From NCBI GenBank assembly GCA_937924755.1, contig CALEVZ010000017.1, forward strand, positions 40,532-104,531: a DNA stretch of 64,000 nucleotides, read 5' to 3'. Shown here piece by piece: positions 41,343 through 49,537 of the stretch. Every line of letters starts with the position of its first letter. The stretch's first letter is position 1. Position numbers and translations under genes: made by a program. The stretch is from an uncultured bacterium (lineage in GTDB: Bacteria > Acidobacteriota > Thermoanaerobaculia > Thermoanaerobaculales > Thermoanaerobaculaceae). A model generated the notes under the pieces. That model searched no databases and was not told the origin of the DNA. It worked only from the letters and a program-made list of their open reading frames with translations.

Positions 41343-42419
41343 ATGTCAGCCAGTCCCCGGAAAACCGATATCGGGCCTCCTCACTACGAGCAGTTCCTGC
41401 CGCCGATCATCAAGAAGAACTACGGCAAGTGGTTGTACCACGAGAACCCCCGTCCCGGCGTGTTGGTGCACGTCGCCGAGTCGGGTGACAAGCTGTACTC
41501 GGTGAGGGCGGGCACGCCGCGCATCCTCAACGTCAAAACCATTCGCCTCTTCGCCGATCTCGCCGACAAGTACTGCGGCGGTCACCTGCGCTTCACCAGC
41601 CGCAACAACGTGGAGTTCCTGCTCACCGATGAAAGCAAGATCGATGCACTCATCGAGGAGCTCCACGATCTGGGCTTCCCGGTGGGCGGGACGGGCAACG
41701 CCATCTCCGCCATCGTCCACACCCAGGGATGGGTGCACTGCCACTCCGCCGCCACGGACGCCTCCGGCGTGGTCAAGTCGCTGATGGACGAGCTGTATCC
41801 CCACTTCGTCAACATGGACCTGCCGGCCAAGCTGCGCATTGCCTTTGCCTGCTGCCTCAACATGTGCGGCGCGGTGCATTGCTCCGACATCGCCATCCTG
41901 GGGGTGCACACCCGGGTTCCCGAGATCGATCACGCCAACCTGCCCAAGATGTGCGAGCTGCCGACGCTCATCGCCTCCTGCCCGACCGGTGCCATCCGCC
42001 CGGCCACGGTGGACGGTCAGCAGTCCATCCACATCGAAGAGCACTTGTGCATGTACTGTGGCAACTGCTTCACCGTCTGCCCGGCGGTGAAAATCAACAA
42101 CGCCAAAACCGACGGCCTCTCCATCTGGGTAGGCGGCAAGGTCTCCAACGCCCGCACCGAGCCCAAGTTCTCCAAGCTGGTGATTCCGTTCCTGCCCAAC
42201 AACCCGCCGCGGTGGCCGGAAACCGTGGAGGCGGTCAAGCACCTGGTGGAGGTGTACGCCGCCAACGCTCGCAAGTACGAGCGCATGTCCGAATGGGTGG
42301 AGCGCATCGGCTGGCCGCGTTTCTTCAAGCTCACCGGCCTGCCGTTCACCAAGTACCACATTGACGATTTCACGCACGCCGGCGAGACCTACAAGCGCTC
42401 GGCGCAGCTAAAGCACTGA
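41343..42419 (+). CDS. dsrB: Dissimilatory sulfite reductase beta subunit
   Basis: The 358-residue partner of DsrA. It has the cluster/siroheme motif [17 protein letters not shown] at about residues 169-185. Ferredoxin-type cysteines lie in CELP...ASCPTGAI and [13 protein letters not shown]. The N-terminal HYEQFLPP and the [13 protein letters not shown] segment are typical of DsrB. ATG 41343 has the ribosome site AAGGAG. It lies 32 bases after dsrA and 17 before dsrD. Confidence 0.98.
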   Translation: MSASPRKTDIGPPHYEQFLPPIIKKNYGKWLYHENPRPGVLVHVAESGDKLYSVRAGTPRILNVKTIRLFADLADKYCGGHLRFTSRNNVEFLLTDESKIDALIEELHDLGFPVGGTGNAISAIVHTQGWVHCHSAATDASGVVKSLMDELYPHFVNMDLPAKLRIAFACCLNMCGAVHCSDIAILGVHTRVPEIDHANLPKMCELPTLIASCPTGAIRPATVDGQQSIHIEEHLCMYCGNCFTVCPAVKINNAKTDGLSIWVGGKVSNARTEPKFSKLVIPFLPNNPPRWPETVEAVKHLVEVYAANARKYERMSEWVERIGWPRFFKLTGLPFTKYHIDDFTHAGETYKRSAQLKH

Positions 42420-42436
42420 CGAGGGGGGGGAAGGTC

Positions 42437-42682
42437 ATGGCCGATCCTGTAAGCGTGGAGGAGGTCGCCGCCGCCATGTTCGACTTGGTCAAGTCGACTT
42501 ATGGCAAGAAGAACCTCAAGGCGATGGACCTCACCAAGGCGATGATCGAGCAGTTTGGCGAAGACCGCTGCGACAAGCAGCTGTGTAAGCAGGCCATTCG
42601 CCAGCTGATCGACTCCGGGAAGTGCACCTACTCCTACGTGGGTGGGAGCTACATCACGCTGCCTCCGGAGGCGGGGAGTTAA
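42437..42682 (+). CDS. dsrD: DsrD, sulfite reductase activity modulator
   Basis: An 81-residue winged-helix protein. DsrD is reported to stimulate DsrAB and is found mainly in organisms running Dsr in the reductive direction. Here FDLVKSTYGKKNLKAMDLTK and RQLIDSGKCTYSYVGGSYITLP match the family, including the wing region. ATG 42437 follows a G-rich ribosome site. Its presence is the best single indicator in the window that sulfite is reduced rather than produced. Confidence 0.95.
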   Translation: MADPVSVEEVAAAMFDLVKSTYGKKNLKAMDLTKAMIEQFGEDRCDKQLCKQAIRQLIDSGKCTYSYVGGSYITLPPEAGS

Positions 42683-42698
42683 CGGTCTGTGCTGCCGT

Positions 42699-42728
42699 CC
42701 CTGGGGCCGGCGGTTGCTGGCCCCAGGG
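42699..42728 (+). terminator. Stable hairpin after dsrABD
   Basis: CCCTGGGGCC (42699-42708) pairs perfectly with GGCCCCAGGG (42719-42728) around a ten-base loop. It starts 17 bases after dsrD. No T-run follows and the next gene begins 35 bases later. Partial termination or protection of the abundant dsrABD message is more likely than a full stop. Confidence 0.5.
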
Positions 42729-42763
42729 CGCAGCCGACGCTGAAAGAAAGTGGAGGTGTGTCC

Positions 42764-43201
42764 ATGTCGGAAGCCAAGGGAGCAAACCGGTCGACGGCCA
42801 TGGTCGAACTGCTGGAGAAGTGGCAGGCGATCGAGCGCAAGAGCATCGAACAGTGCTCGGAGATCATGTCACGCACCCAGAATCCGCTGGTGCGACAGGT
42901 GATGGAGATCATCCGCAACGACTCCGGGCAGCATCATCGGGTGCAGCAGTTCCTCATCGACACCCTGACCAAGCAGGCCGCCTCCCTGACGCCGGAGGAG
43001 CTGGCGGAGATCTGGGACAAGATCGAGGAGCACATTGCCCTCGAGCGGGAAACCGTGGAACTGGCCAAGGAGCTCAAGAAGAAGGCCTTCTCGGTGGTCC
43101 ACAAGGTCATCCTGGAGTATCTGTTGATCGACGAGGAGAAACACGATCGCCTGCTCGATGAGCTGGAGCAGTTCAAAAAGGGGATGTACCCGTACGCGTA
43201 G
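42764..43201 (+). CDS. 145-residue helical protein of the dsr operon
   Basis: An all-helical protein with heptad-like acidic and hydrophobic residues. QHHRVQQFLIDTL and EEHIALERETVELAKEL carry His and Glu spaced as in ferritin-like or haemerythrin-like four-helix bundles. LIDEEKHDRLLDELEQF repeats the pattern near the end. A di-iron or metal role is possible but unproven. ATG 42764 has GGAGG seven bases upstream. The hairpin between dsrD and this gene, and dsrL 31 bases downstream, place it within the dsr transcription unit. Confidence 0.75.
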   Translation: MSEAKGANRSTAMVELLEKWQAIERKSIEQCSEIMSRTQNPLVRQVMEIIRNDSGQHHRVQQFLIDTLTKQAASLTPEELAEIWDKIEEHIALERETVELAKELKKKAFSVVHKVILEYLLIDEEKHDRLLDELEQFKKGMYPYA

Positions 43202-43232
43202 CCTGCGTCGATAGGAACGGGAGGCGGTACTC

Positions 43233-44960
43233 ATGGGTTTGCTCAAGAAGAAGGATGACGTCAAAAAGCCGGCGTTTGCTTTTGCCTCCAAGGGATCCGG
43301 CGGTCAGCTTTCGCCGTTGCGGCCGGTGCAGCAGGAGAAACTGCCTCCATGCACGGACCATTGCCCCAGCGGCAACGACATCCGCGGTTGGCTGACGACC
43401 ATCGCCCTGCGGGAAAAACTGGGTTTGACCCTCGAACAGGCGTTGACCAAGGCCTGGTATTTGGAGGTCGAGACCAACCCCTTCCCGGCGATCATGGGGC
43501 GGGTCTGCCCTCACCCTTGCGAGAGGCACTGCAACCGTAAGGAGAAGGACGGGGCAGTGGCGATCAACTCGGTAGAGCGGGTGATCGGCGACTGGGGTAT
43601 CCAGCAGAACCTGCCCCTCCCAAGGCTGGACGAGGGGGGACCGTTCGCCGAGCGCATCGCCGTCATCGGGGCCGGTCCGGCCGGTCTGTCATGCGCCTAT
43701 CAGCTCGCCCGCCGCGGCTACGGCGTGTCCGTGTTCGAGTCGCTGCCGGCAGTGGGCGGCATGCTGCGCTACGGCATCCCCCAGTACCGCCTGCCCCGCC
43801 ACATCATCGACGCCGAGGTCAAGAAGATTGAGGATCTTGGCGTGGAAATCCGGTGCGGGGTGACGGTGGGCAAGGATGTCTCCTTCGCCGAGCTGCGCCG
43901 TGACTTCCAGGCCATTTTTGTTGCCATCGGTGCCCACCAGGGCAAGAACCTGGGGGTGCCGGGCGAGGACGGCCCGGGTCTGTGGACAGGTACCGAGTTC
44001 CTGAACCACGTCAACGCCGGCAAGCGCGTGGAGGTGGGGCCCAACGTGGTGGTGATCGGGGGTGGCGACACCGCCATCGACGCAGCGCGAGTGTCCAAGC
44101 GGGTGACCATGGACTCGGCGGCGGTTTCCAAGCGCCTGGGCGCTGAAGTCACCATCCTGTACCGCCGCACCCGGGCGGAGATGCCGGCCATCGAGCGGGA
44201 GATTGAGGAGGCATTGGAGGAGGGGATTCGCATCGAGTACTTGGCGGCGCCGGTGGAGATTTTGCGCAACGACGATGGGTCGGTGCGGGCCATGAAGGTG
44301 CAGCGGATGACCCTGGGGGAACCCGACTCCTCTGGGCGGCGGCGCCCGGTGCCCATCCCCGGCGACGTCTACGAGTTGCCGGTAGACACCATCATCACGG
44401 CGGTCAGCCAGCAGCCTGACCTGGCGAGGTTGGGGAGCGAGGAGCTGGGCAAGGACTGGCTCTCCTGCGACGAGTGGGGCCGTACGGGGGTCGAGGGGGT
44501 GTGGACGGGCGGCGACAACATCGGCCTTGGGCTCGCCACCATTTCCATCGGCCAGGGGGCAAAGGCGGCGCAGGCCATCGCGGCCTCGCTGCGCGGCGGA
44601 CAGCCGAAAGCCGCCCCGGCCAGGCCCAAGGTGGGACCCGAAAGGATCAAGATGGCGTGGTACCCCGACAAGCCCAGAGCGGAGCGGGCCATTCGCCCCG
44701 CCGCCGAACGCCTGGCCAAGCCGCTGGAAGAGATCGATCTGGGTATCACCCGGGAGCAGGCGCTGGAGGAGGTTACCCGCTGCTTTTCGTGCGGCAAGTG
44801 TTTTGCCTGCGAGAACTGCTGGATGTACTGCCAGAACAATTGCTTCACAAAGATTGCGGATCCCCACTTGGGCGAGTTCTACAAAGTCAAGCTGGAACTG
44901 TGCGACGGCTGCAAGAAGTGCGCCGAGGAGTGTCCCTGCGGCTTTCTGGATCTGGTCTGA
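43233..44960 (+). CDS. dsrL: DsrL, NAD(P)H:acceptor iron-sulfur flavoprotein
   Basis: A 575-residue GltD-family protein that exchanges electrons between NAD(P)H and DsrAB. Residues 35-110 carry the N-terminal Fe-S cysteines (CTDHC, CPHPCERHC). The FAD motif VIGAGPAG lies near 144-151 and the NADPH motif VIGGGDTA near 273-280. The C-terminal DsrL-specific ferredoxin part has CFSCGKCFACENC and CDGCKKCAEECPC. Unlike the truncated relative at 28.2 kb, both nucleotide domains are present. Co-occurrence with dsrD suggests the DsrL-2 group found in sulfite reducers and disproportionators. Confidence 0.95.
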   Translation: MGLLKKKDDVKKPAFAFASKGSGGQLSPLRPVQQEKLPPCTDHCPSGNDIRGWLTTIALREKLGLTLEQALTKAWYLEVETNPFPAIMGRVCPHPCERHCNRKEKDGAVAINSVERVIGDWGIQQNLPLPRLDEGGPFAERIAVIGAGPAGLSCAYQLARRGYGVSVFESLPAVGGMLRYGIPQYRLPRHIIDAEVKKIEDLGVEIRCGVTVGKDVSFAELRRDFQAIFVAIGAHQGKNLGVPGEDGPGLWTGTEFLNHVNAGKRVEVGPNVVVIGGGDTAIDAARVSKRVTMDSAAVSKRLGAEVTILYRRTRAEMPAIEREIEEALEEGIRIEYLAAPVEILRNDDGSVRAMKVQRMTLGEPDSSGRRRPVPIPGDVYELPVDTIITAVSQQPDLARLGSEELGKDWLSCDEWGRTGVEGVWTGGDNIGLGLATISIGQGAKAAQAIAASLRGGQPKAAPARPKVGPERIKMAWYPDKPRAERAIRPAAERLAKPLEEIDLGITREQALEEVTRCFSCGKCFACENCWMYCQNNCFTKIADPHLGEFYKVKLELCDGCKKCAEECPCGFLDLV

Positions 44961-44976
44961 GGATGGAGAGGTACCT

Positions 44977-46380
44977 GTGCGGCTTTCCACGCCCCGCGTG
45001 ACCATTGCCGGCCTGGCGGGAGACAGCGGCAAAACGCTGGTCTCCCTTGGGCTGGTGCGGGTGCTGAGCGAAGAGGGGCTGCGGGTGGTCCCCTTCAAGA
45101 AGGGACCGGACTATATCGACGCGGCCTGGCTCGGCGTCGCCGCCTCCTGCCCTGGCCGCAACCTGGATACCTTCCTCATGAACGCGGCGGGGCTGGGGCG
45201 GGCCCTCGCCCCGGCTCAGCAGGCGGACGTGATCGTCATCGAGGGCAACCGCGGATTGTACGACGGGCTGGATGCGGAGGGCACGCACTCCACCGCCGCC
45301 CTGGCGTCGCGGCTGGCCTCGCCGGTGGTGCTGGTGGTGGACGTCAGCAAGGCGACGCGGACCATCGCGGCGCTGGTGCTGGGCTGCCGGGTATTCGACC
45401 CGGACGTGGATCTGGCCGGGGTGATCCTCAACCGGGTGGGCACCGGCCGGCAGGAGTCTCTGATTCGCCGGGCTGTCGAGGAGGGGGCCGGCGTGCCGGT
45501 CCTCGGCGCCCTGCCGCGGCTTTCCGTTGGCGGCGACCCGCTGCCGGGCCGACACCTGGGCCTGGTCACCGCCGCCGAGCGACCGGAGCGGGACGAGGCG
45601 GTGCGGCTCACCGCCCGAGCCGTCAGGGATCACGTGGATGTGTCGCAGGTGCTAGCGATCGCCCGGGCCGCCGCGGTTGTGGACTTGCCGCAGCAGGTCA
45701 TGCCCCGGCGCGGATCAGCGGTGCGGTTGGCGGTGCTGCGGGACGAGGCCTTCAGCTTCTATTACCCGGAAAATCTGGAAGCGCTCGCGGCGGCGGGGGC
45801 CGAAGTAGTGTTCGTGTCGCCCTTGCGCGAGCCGGGGCTGCCCGATGTGGACGCAGTGGTTATCGGCGGCGGTTTTCCGGAGGTGTACGCCGAACGGCTG
45901 GCGGCCAACCAGATGTTCTTGACGTCGCTTTGGCGGGCGGCGGGCCAAGGGCTCCCCATGTATGCCGAGTGTGGTGGTTTGATGCTGCTGGCGCGCACCC
46001 TCAAGGTGGGCGAGCGCACTTTCCCCATGGCGGGGGTGCTGGACCTCGTGGTGGAGCAGCGCGCTAGGCCCCAGGGCCACGGTTACGTCGAGGGTCGGGT
46101 GACGGGCGACAACCCCTTCTTCCCCCCCGGTACAGCGTTGCGCGGGCATGAATTCCATTACTCCACGGTGACCGGCGGTGCCGACGCGGAGCGGTCGGTG
46201 ATGACGCTGGAGCGGGGGGTGGGCATCGGCGGGCAGCGGGATGGGGTGGTGCGGGGCAGCGTCTGGGCCTCCTATACCCATCTGCACGCCCTTTCCTTGC
46301 CCCAGTGGGCAGAGGCGGTGACCGGGGCGGCGCGCCGGTTTGCCGCCTCGAGATGTGACCTCGAGCCGGCATGGGCGTGA
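44977..46380 (+). CDS. dsrN: DsrN, siroheme-amidating CbiA-family amidotransferase
   Basis: A 467-residue cobyrinic acid a,c-diamide synthase homologue. In dsr operons this protein amidates siroheme to the siro-amide form used by DsrAB. It has the N-terminal ATP-binding loop IAGLAGDSGKTLVS, then FKKGPDYIDAAW. The class I glutaminase domain carries the catalytic cysteine in YAECGGLMLL and the His in SYTHLHAL. GTG 44977 follows GGAGAGG. The end overlaps the HEAT-type gene by ten bases. Confidence 0.93.
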   Translation: MRLSTPRVTIAGLAGDSGKTLVSLGLVRVLSEEGLRVVPFKKGPDYIDAAWLGVAASCPGRNLDTFLMNAAGLGRALAPAQQADVIVIEGNRGLYDGLDAEGTHSTAALASRLASPVVLVVDVSKATRTIAALVLGCRVFDPDVDLAGVILNRVGTGRQESLIRRAVEEGAGVPVLGALPRLSVGGDPLPGRHLGLVTAAERPERDEAVRLTARAVRDHVDVSQVLAIARAAAVVDLPQQVMPRRGSAVRLAVLRDEAFSFYYPENLEALAAAGAEVVFVSPLREPGLPDVDAVVIGGGFPEVYAERLAANQMFLTSLWRAAGQGLPMYAECGGLMLLARTLKVGERTFPMAGVLDLVVEQRARPQGHGYVEGRVTGDNPFFPPGTALRGHEFHYSTVTGGADAERSVMTLERGVGIGGQRDGVVRGSVWASYTHLHALSLPQWAEAVTGAARRFAASRCDLEPAWA

Positions 46381-46859
46381 GGGAGGCAGTGGTGGAGCAG
46401 CTGCGCCGCGGGGAGTGTGTCGAGCTGGCCGGTCAGGCCGCTGCCAGCCCGCGCGTTTTGCGCGCCTTGCTCGGCCGCCTGTGGGCTGACGAGGCGAGGA
46501 TGCGTGTGGCAGCGGCGATCACCCTGGGGGAGCTGGCGACGCGACGGCCGGACATGGGGGTCGAGCTGGTACGGCGTTTCCTTTGGGCGTTGAACGACGA
46601 ATCGGGCACCAACGGTGGAGCGGTGCTACCGGCCTTGGCGGCCATGGCCAGGAGCGCGCCGGCGGTGGTGGGCCCTTTCGCCGGCGCGCTGGTGGCGCAC
46701 CTGGATGATGAAGGTTTGCGTGGACAGCTCATCGAGGTGCTGACGGTTTTGCACGAGAGAGATTCCAGGTGGACCGCACCCCACGCCGCGGAGCTGTCGC
46801 GCCGGGGTGTCAACCTGAGCGATGGACTTCCCCCGGGGGGAGAGGAGGTCGAAGGGTGA
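46371..46859 (+). CDS. HEAT-repeat-like protein between dsrN and the TPR gene
   Basis: A 162-residue helical protein with repeats resembling HEAT units (RMRVAAAITLGELATRRP, GAVLPALAAMARSAPAVVGP). No cofactor motif is seen. It overlaps dsrN at its start and the TPR gene at its stop, so the three are translated as a unit. A scaffold role in Dsr complex assembly is plausible but not shown. Confidence 0.78.
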   Translation: MGVREAVVEQLRRGECVELAGQAAASPRVLRALLGRLWADEARMRVAAAITLGELATRRPDMGVELVRRFLWALNDESGTNGGAVLPALAAMARSAPAVVGPFAGALVAHLDDEGLRGQLIEVLTVLHERDSRWTAPHAAELSRRGVNLSDGLPPGGEEVEG

Positions 46860-47419
46860 ACGAGCGCGGCCCGCGCAAGCGCATCGAGCAGTGGCAGGAG
46901 TACCTCTCAATGCACCCGGCCTCGGCGGTGGGGCATTTCAACCTGGCGCTGGCCTACACCGACCTGGGCCTGGTGGGGCGCGCCGAGGAGCTGTACCGCA
47001 AGGCCCTGGAGCTGGACGACAGCCTGGTGGAGGCATGGGTCAACCTCGGCGGGGTGCTGCTTTTGAAGTGGGATTTCGCGGGTTGCCTGAAGGCCAACCA
47101 GGAGGCGGTGGCCCGCCAGGATGACTGCGTGCTCGCCCACTACAACATGGGGCAGGCCTACCTCTACTTGGGGGATGCCGAGGGAGTGGTGCGGTGCTAC
47201 CGCCGGGTGTTGGAGCTCGAGCCGCGGCACCCCGCCGGGCACTACTACCTGGCCGTGGGGCTTTTGGCTACCGGACACGTCGACCAGGCCCGTCGCGCGG
47301 CGGCCACCGCCATAAAGCTGGGGCACCGTCCGTCGCCCGAGTTCTTGCGCTCCTTGGAGAAGGCTTCACAGGAACCCCGCTCAGGCGGCGGAGTTCCGGT
47401 CCTGGAAATCGGAGGATAA
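46856..47419 (+). CDS. TPR-repeat protein of the dsr operon
   Basis: A 187-residue protein with at least three tetratricopeptide repeats: VGHFNLALAYTDLGLVGRAE, then AWVNLGGVLLLKWDFAGCLK, AHYNMGQAYLYLGDAEGVVR and a fourth, weaker unit HYYLAVGLLATGHVDQARRA. GTG 46856 overlaps the preceding stop. TPR proteins mediate protein contacts. Location directly before dsrC suggests it may bring DsrC or DsrN to DsrAB. Confidence 0.85.
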   Translation: MNERGPRKRIEQWQEYLSMHPASAVGHFNLALAYTDLGLVGRAEELYRKALELDDSLVEAWVNLGGVLLLKWDFAGCLKANQEAVARQDDCVLAHYNMGQAYLYLGDAEGVVRCYRRVLELEPRHPAGHYYLAVGLLATGHVDQARRAAATAIKLGHRPSPEFLRSLEKASQEPRSGGGVPVLEIGG

Positions 47420-47470
47420 GGGGCCACAGGCGGCCCCTCGGAAGAACGCGAAAGCGTAAGGAGGAAAGAA

Positions 47471-47788
47471 ATGGCGATCTTCACTCACGGCAACATCTCT
47501 CTCGAAGTGGATGAGGACGGCTTCATCCAGGACCCCGAGCAGTGGAACGAAGAAGTTGCCAAGGCGCTGGCCACGACCGAGGGCGTCAGCGAATTGACCG
47601 AGAGCCACTGGAAAGTGGTGCACTACCTGCGCAAGTACTTCCTGGAGTTCGGGGTGGCGCCGATGATCCGCAAGCTCTGCAAGGAGACCGGGTTCACCCT
47701 GAAGGAGATCTACGAGCTGTTCCCCTCGGGTCCGGCCAAGGGCGCCTGCAAGGTTGCCGGGCTGCCCAAGCCCACCGGCTGCGTCTGA
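47471..47788 (+). CDS. dsrC: DsrC sulfur-carrier protein
   Basis: A 105-residue DsrC/TusE-family protein. The flexible C-terminal arm GACKVAGLPKPTGCV has both functional cysteines, Cys93 and the penultimate Cys104, which form the DsrC trisulfide with sulfite-derived sulfur. The TusE-only branch has just one. The arm, the KYFLEFGVAPMIRKLCK helix and the FPSGPAKGACK turn are canonical. AAGGAGG lies about seven bases before the ATG. A hairpin precedes it (AGGGGCC/GGCCCCT near 47420-47440) and a stronger one follows. This suits a separately abundant message. Confidence 0.97.
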   Translation: MAIFTHGNISLEVDEDGFIQDPEQWNEEVAKALATTEGVSELTESHWKVVHYLRKYFLEFGVAPMIRKLCKETGFTLKEIYELFPSGPAKGACKVAGLPKPTGCV

Positions 47789-47801
47789 TCCGGCGGCGGG
47801 A

Positions 47802-47834
47802 ATCGACCCGGGGGTCACGGGGTCCCGGGTCGAT
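47802..47834 (+). terminator. Perfect 11-base-pair hairpin after dsrC
   Basis: ATCGACCCGGG (47802-47812) pairs with CCCGGGTCGAT (47824-47834) around an 11-base loop, 13 bases after the dsrC stop. It lacks a T-tract. It may terminate part of the transcripts or protect the dsrC 3' end. Confidence 0.5.
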
Positions 47835-48002
47835 CGACCCGCGCGGTGAAGGCTGGCGCGGACGAGGAGAGCGACGGTGCCGCGAGGTCGAGTCGCCACA
47901 CCCGCAAGATTTCCCTGGCTCCACGCCGGGTTGAGCGAGGAGGGTCGCGATGGGGAGGCAGATGGTGCTGGCCGTACCATGGCCGGTGCCGGGGGGAGGC
48001 CA

Positions 48003-48542
48003 GTGACGAAGCTGGGCACATGGCTTCAGCAACGGCGGGCCAGCGTTCTGGAGCGCTGGTTCGAGCTGGTGATCGCCACCTATCCACCGGAGAGCGCGGC
48101 GTTTCTGCGCGGCGAGAGGGACCGCTTCGCCAACCCCATCGGCTCCACCCTGCGGCGCGAACTACCAGCGCTTTTCGATGCCGTTTTCGGCGAGGGAGAC
48201 GGGGAGGAGGCGCGCCGGGCTGTGGCGGCGGTGATTCGGCTGCGTGCCGTGCAGCAGCTTTCCCCCGCCGCGGCGGTCAGCTTCGTGCCCCTGCTGAAGC
48301 GGGCCATCAGCCAGGAGCTGGGGGCGGAAGAGGGCGCGAGGGCGGCAGAACTCCTAACTCTTCACGCGCAAATTGACGAACTGACGCTGGCGGCGGTGAA
48401 CGAGCTGGTGGAGTGCCGCGAGCAGGTGTACCGACTCAAGGCCCAGGAGGCGCGGGCGCAGGTGCATTCGCTGCTGCGCCGCGCCGGCATGTTGGTCGAG
48501 GCCGGAGTCACAGACGACGGGAAAGGAGGTGGAGGGGAATGA
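48003..48542 (+). CDS. RsbRD N-terminal-domain protein preceding dsrMKJOP
   Basis: A 179-residue protein with the RsbRD_N (RsbT co-antagonist N-terminal) pattern. TWLQQRRASVLERWFELVIA, followed by TYPPES, stands at the start, and helical bundles run to EVHS-like turns near the end. Similar genes commonly stand just before dsrMKJOP in sulfate reducers, where a regulatory or assembly role is assumed. GTG 48003 is chosen because the domain begins there, although GGAGG is only three bases away. ATG 47979 is an alternative. The stop overlaps dsrM. Confidence 0.8.
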   Translation: MTKLGTWLQQRRASVLERWFELVIATYPPESAAFLRGERDRFANPIGSTLRRELPALFDAVFGEGDGEEARRAVAAVIRLRAVQQLSPAAAVSFVPLLKRAISQELGAEEGARAAELLTLHAQIDELTLAAVNELVECREQVYRLKAQEARAQVHSLLRRAGMLVEAGVTDDGKGGGGE

Positions 48543-49531
48543 GTTTCATCTGGTCCCTCGTGATCTTCTCGGGGCTGGTCGCGCTCGTCCTCCTCGGCGT
48601 CGAGGGGGCGAAGCTGGAGGGGCTGTTCGGAATCTGGCTTCCCTACGCGGCGGTGGGCATCTTCGTCGGTGGCCTCATCGCCCGCGTGGTCAACTGGGGG
48701 AGGAGCCCGGTGCCGTTTCGCATTCCCACCACCTGTGGCCAGCAAAAGTCGCTTCCCTTCATTCGCCACGCCCGCCTCGACAACCCCGCCACCGGGCTGG
48801 GCGCGGCGGCGCGGGTGGCGCTGGAGGTGCTGACGTTTCGCTCGCTCTTCCGCAACACCAAGGCGCAGTTGACGCAGGACAGGCGACTCGTGTACGGCTC
48901 CGAAAAGTACCTGTGGGCGGGGGCGCTGGCGTTTCACTGGGCGTTTCTGGTCATTCTGGTGCGGCACTATCGGTTCTTCGCCGAGCCGGTGCCGGTGGTG
49001 ATCGGCTGGATTCAGGGGCTCGACGGGTTCTTCGAGGTGGGGTTGCCGGTGATTTACGCCACCGACGTGGTGATCCTTGCCGCCCTGGGCTACTTGCTGG
49101 GCCGCCGGCTGGCGGACGCCCGCCTGCGGTACTTCTCCATGGCCGCCGACTACTTCCCCCTCTTCCTGCTCCTCGGGGTGGCGGGCAGCGGCGTGCTGCT
49201 CCGCTACGTGTGGAAGACCGACATCACCCGGGTGAAGGAGCTGGCGGTGGGGCTGGCGAGTTTCCGGCCGGTGCTGCCCGAGGGGCTGGGCGCCATGTTT
49301 TACGTCCACCTCTTCCTCGTGTGCGCCCTGCTCGCCTACTTCCCGTTCTCCAAGTTGACGCACATGGCGGGGGTGTTCCTGTCGCCCACCCGCAACCTCG
49401 CCAACTCCAATCGAGCCCGCCGCCACATCAATCCGTGGAACCCCCCCATCGTCGGGCACACCTACGCCGAGTGGGAGGAGGAGTTCCGCGACAAGATCAA
49501 GGCGGCTGGCATTCCGCTGGATCGGGAGTGA
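48539..49531 (+). CDS. dsrM: DsrM, haem b membrane subunit of the DsrMKJOP complex
   Basis: A 330-residue inner-membrane protein with about six hydrophobic segments, related to NarI. Candidate haem-ligating His residues lie in LAFHWAFL, LVRHYR and YVHLFLV. It has the DsrM-type N-terminal extension before the NarI-like core and the soluble tail NPWNPPIVGHTYAEWEEEF. DsrM passes electrons from menaquinol toward DsrK. ATG 48539 overlaps the previous stop, and dsrK starts seven bases after its end. Confidence 0.95.
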   Translation: MSFIWSLVIFSGLVALVLLGVEGAKLEGLFGIWLPYAAVGIFVGGLIARVVNWGRSPVPFRIPTTCGQQKSLPFIRHARLDNPATGLGAAARVALEVLTFRSLFRNTKAQLTQDRRLVYGSEKYLWAGALAFHWAFLVILVRHYRFFAEPVPVVIGWIQGLDGFFEVGLPVIYATDVVILAALGYLLGRRLADARLRYFSMAADYFPLFLLLGVAGSGVLLRYVWKTDITRVKELAVGLASFRPVLPEGLGAMFYVHLFLVCALLAYFPFSKLTHMAGVFLSPTRNLANSNRARRHINPWNPPIVGHTYAEWEEEFRDKIKAAGIPLDRE

Positions 49532-49537
49532 GCGACG

